A stretch of 7,971 nt of DNA from Aquificota bacterium. Its GTDB lineage: Bacteria > Aquificota > Aquificia > Aquificales > Hydrogenothermaceae. The position numbers and the translations under genes were made by a program. The notes under the pieces are model-generated. The model was not told the DNA's origin and searched no databases. It worked only from the letters and a program-made list of their open reading frames with translations. The stretch spans positions 1 through 7,971 of the forward strand of contig JAADDT010000072.1 in assembly GCA_013153765.1 (NCBI GenBank), in the 5' to 3' direction. Below, piece after piece: positions 6,455 through 7,971 of this stretch; within the stretch, counting starts at the first letter, position 1; every line of letters starts with the position of its first letter.

Positions 6455-6476
6455 TACTAAACTAAAGTATTATTTT
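6448..6476 (+). promoter_or_regulatory. Sigma-70 type dnaK promoter with an inverted repeat between the boxes
   Basis: A perfect TTGACA (6448-6453) is followed after 17 bases by TATTTT (6471-6476), which predicts a start near 6483 and a short leader before the GGAGG site at 6498-6502. The inverted repeat AATACT-N7-AGTATT (6453-6458 and 6466-6471) almost fills the spacer, where a bound repressor would block RNA polymerase. It is not the CIRCE element of HrcA (nine-base arms with TTAGCACTC). Confidence 0.6.
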
Positions 6477-6509
6477 TAAATAAAAAGATAACAGTATGGA
6501 GGTATCAAA

Positions 6510-7971
6510 ATGGGAAAAGTGATTGGTATAGACCTTGGAACAACTAACTCGGTTGTTTCCGTAATGTCCGGAGGGGAACCTATCGTTATCGCTAACCAGG
6601 AAGGCTTCAGAACAACCCCTTCTGTGGTTTCGTGGACTAAGGAAGGCGAAATTCTGGTTGGAGACCCTGCAAAAAGAAGGGCTGTACTTGACCCTGAAAA
6701 TACCATTTACGAGTCAAAAAGGTTCATAGGCAGGAAGTTTGAGGAAGTTCAGGAAGAAATAAAACACGTGCCTTACAAAGTTGTTGCTGACGAAAAGGGA
6801 GACGCCGCATTTGACGTTCCAAACGCAGGTAAGATAGTAAGACCTGAAGAAGTCGGTGCACAAATACTGAAAAAGCTAAAAGAAGCGGCTGAAAACTATC
6901 TGGGAGAAAAAATAACGGAAGCGGTTATTACCGTTCCTGCTTACTTTAACGAAAGGCAGAGGCAGGCAACGAAGGACGCAGGTAAGATAGCCGGACTTGA
7001 GGTAAAAAGGATAATAAACGAACCTACAGCCGCCGCACTGGCTTACGGACTTGACAAAAAGGCTGACGTTAAAATACTGGTTTACGACTTCGGTGGCGGT
7101 ACTTTTGACGTTTCCATACTGGAAGGCGGTGAAGGTGTTATTGAGGTTAAGGTTTCTGACGGTGATACCCATCTGGGCGGTGCTGACATAGACGCAAGGA
7201 TAGTAAACTGGCTGGTTGAGGAGTTTAAAAAGGAACACGGTATAGACCTGAGACAGGACAAGACAGCCTTCCAAAGGCTGAAAGAGGCGGCAGAACAGGC
7301 TAAAAAAGAGCTGTCCTTCAAAATGGAAACGGAAATAAACCTGCCGTTTATCACAATAGACCCTAACACTAACCAGCCACTCCACCTTGAGAAGAAGCTG
7401 ACAAGGGCAAGGCTTGAGGAAATGATAAAAGACCTTGTTGACAGGACTATGGAAATAGTCAAAAGGGCACTTGAGGAAGCCAAGCTCACACCACAGGACA
7501 TAGACGACGTGGTGCTGGTCGGTGGCTCTACAAGAATTCCACTTGTCCAGCAGAGGATTAAGGAGTTCTTCGGCAAAGAACCACACAAGGGAGTTAACCC
7601 TGACGAGGTTGTTGCCGTAGGTGCGGCTATACAGGGAGGCGTCCTTGCAGGTGAGGTTAAGGACGTACTGCTGATAGACGTAACACCACTTTCACTTGGA
7701 ATTGAGACCCTTGGTGGAGTTATGACCGTTCTTATCCCAAGGAACACCCCAATACCTACCAAGAAGTGTGAGGTGTTCACAACGGCGGCTGACAACCAGA
7801 CACAGGTTGAGATACACGTCCTTCAAGGCGAAAGGAAGATGGCAAAAGAGAATAAATCGCTCGGTAAGTTTTTCCTGACTGACATACCGCCTGCTCCAAG
7901 GGGAGTTCCGCAGATTGAGGTATGTTTTGATATAGACGCTGACGGCATACTCCACGTTACGGCTACGGACA
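6510..7971 (+). CDS. dnaK: Hsp70 chaperone DnaK, truncated by the window's right edge
   Basis: The frame is open from the ATG at 6510 to the right edge (487 residues; full length is about 610-640). The ATPase domain shows phosphate loop 1 at 5-13 (IGIDLGTTN), [19 protein letters not shown] at 140-158, [10 protein letters not shown] at 171-180, phosphate loop 2 [10 protein letters not shown] at 193-202, and the adenosine-binding [10 protein letters not shown] at 335-344. The interdomain linker [15 protein letters not shown] (386-400) leads into the substrate-binding beta domain, which reaches IDADGILHV at 475-483 by the edge. The missing part is the helical lid. DnaK folds and protects proteins in an ATP cycle driven by DnaJ and GrpE; neither partner gene is upstream here. 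The start is well supported: GGAGG at 6498-6502, 7 bases before the ATG. Nothing suggests it is a variant such as HscA; the canonical motifs are intact. Confidence 0.97.
   Translation, partial: MGKVIGIDLGTTNSVVSVMSGGEPIVIANQEGFRTTPSVVSWTKEGEILVGDPAKRRAVLDPENTIYESKRFIGRKFEEVQEEIKHVPYKVVADEKGDAAFDVPNAGKIVRPEEVGAQILKKLKEAAENYLGEKITEAVITVPAYFNERQRQATKDAGKIAGLEVKRIINEPTAAALAYGLDKKADVKILVYDFGGGTFDVSILEGGEGVIEVKVSDGDTHLGGADIDARIVNWLVEEFKKEHGIDLRQDKTAFQRLKEAAEQAKKELSFKMETEINLPFITIDPNTNQPLHLEKKLTRARLEEMIKDLVDRTMEIVKRALEEAKLTPQDIDDVVLVGGSTRIPLVQQRIKEFFGKEPHKGVNPDEVVAVGAAIQGGVLAGEVKDVLLIDVTPLSLGIETLGGVMTVLIPRNTPIPTKKCEVFTTAADNQTQVEIHVLQGERKMAKENKSLGKFFLTDIPPAPRGVPQIEVCFDIDADGILHVTATD

Noticed and set aside
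6421..6509. CIRCE element upstream of dnaK
   Set aside because: I looked for TTAGCACTC with its complement nine bases away and found neither arm.
6876..7795. Two long open frames of about 236 residues on the minus strand inside dnaK
   Set aside because: They lie opposite a clear DnaK frame. Their translations are low-complexity or Cys/Phe/Tyr-rich and show no domain, so they are shadows of a strongly biased coding sequence.

Overview
The window is a typical bacterial chromosome stretch, probably from a thermophile of the phylum Aquificota (Aquificaceae-like). This is inferred from gene content (a RusA resolvase as an ordinary housekeeping gene, a NarG-like molybdoenzyme), heavy use of AGG/AGA arginine codons, strong GGAGG ribosome binding sites and tight gene packing with a one-base overlap and a zero-base junction. 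There is no rRNA or tRNA gene to confirm it. I see no insertion sequence, CRISPR array or clear prophage.

Layout. Positions 1-889 (minus, open at the left edge) hold the first 296 residues of a Tat-exported molybdopterin oxidoreductase most like the type II (NarG) branch of the DMSO reductase family. It diverges from a RusA Holliday junction resolvase at 962-1405 (plus). A separate promoter then precedes a bifunctional mannose-1-phosphate guanylyltransferase / mannose-6-phosphate isomerase at 1512-2960 (plus). Two hairpins at its 3' end, one containing its stop codon, lie between it and a convergent minus-strand operon.

That operon is transcribed from about 6420 down to 2971 in the order: uncharacterised 179-residue protein (6345-5806), compact SNF2 helicase (5840-4152, TTG start, 35-base overlap with the gene before), CutA1 (4151-3831, directly abutting) and slipin/SPFH membrane protein (3831-2971, one-base TAATG overlap, with a second strong internal start at 3723). 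The 165 bases at 6346-6509 are a divergent control region. They hold a good sigma-70 type promoter for dnaK with an inverted repeat between its -35 and -10 boxes, and a GC-rich palindrome near the probable start of the minus-strand transcript. dnaK runs from 6510 off the right edge (487 residues seen).

How the genes relate. The four-gene operon mixes DNA remodelling (SNF2), a metal-tolerance type protein (CutA1) and membrane organisation (slipin), and shares a promoter region with the chaperone gene dnaK, so a stress link is possible but only inferred. The least explained element is the pair of uncharacterised protein plus small SNF2 ATPase, physically overlapped and so probably translated together.
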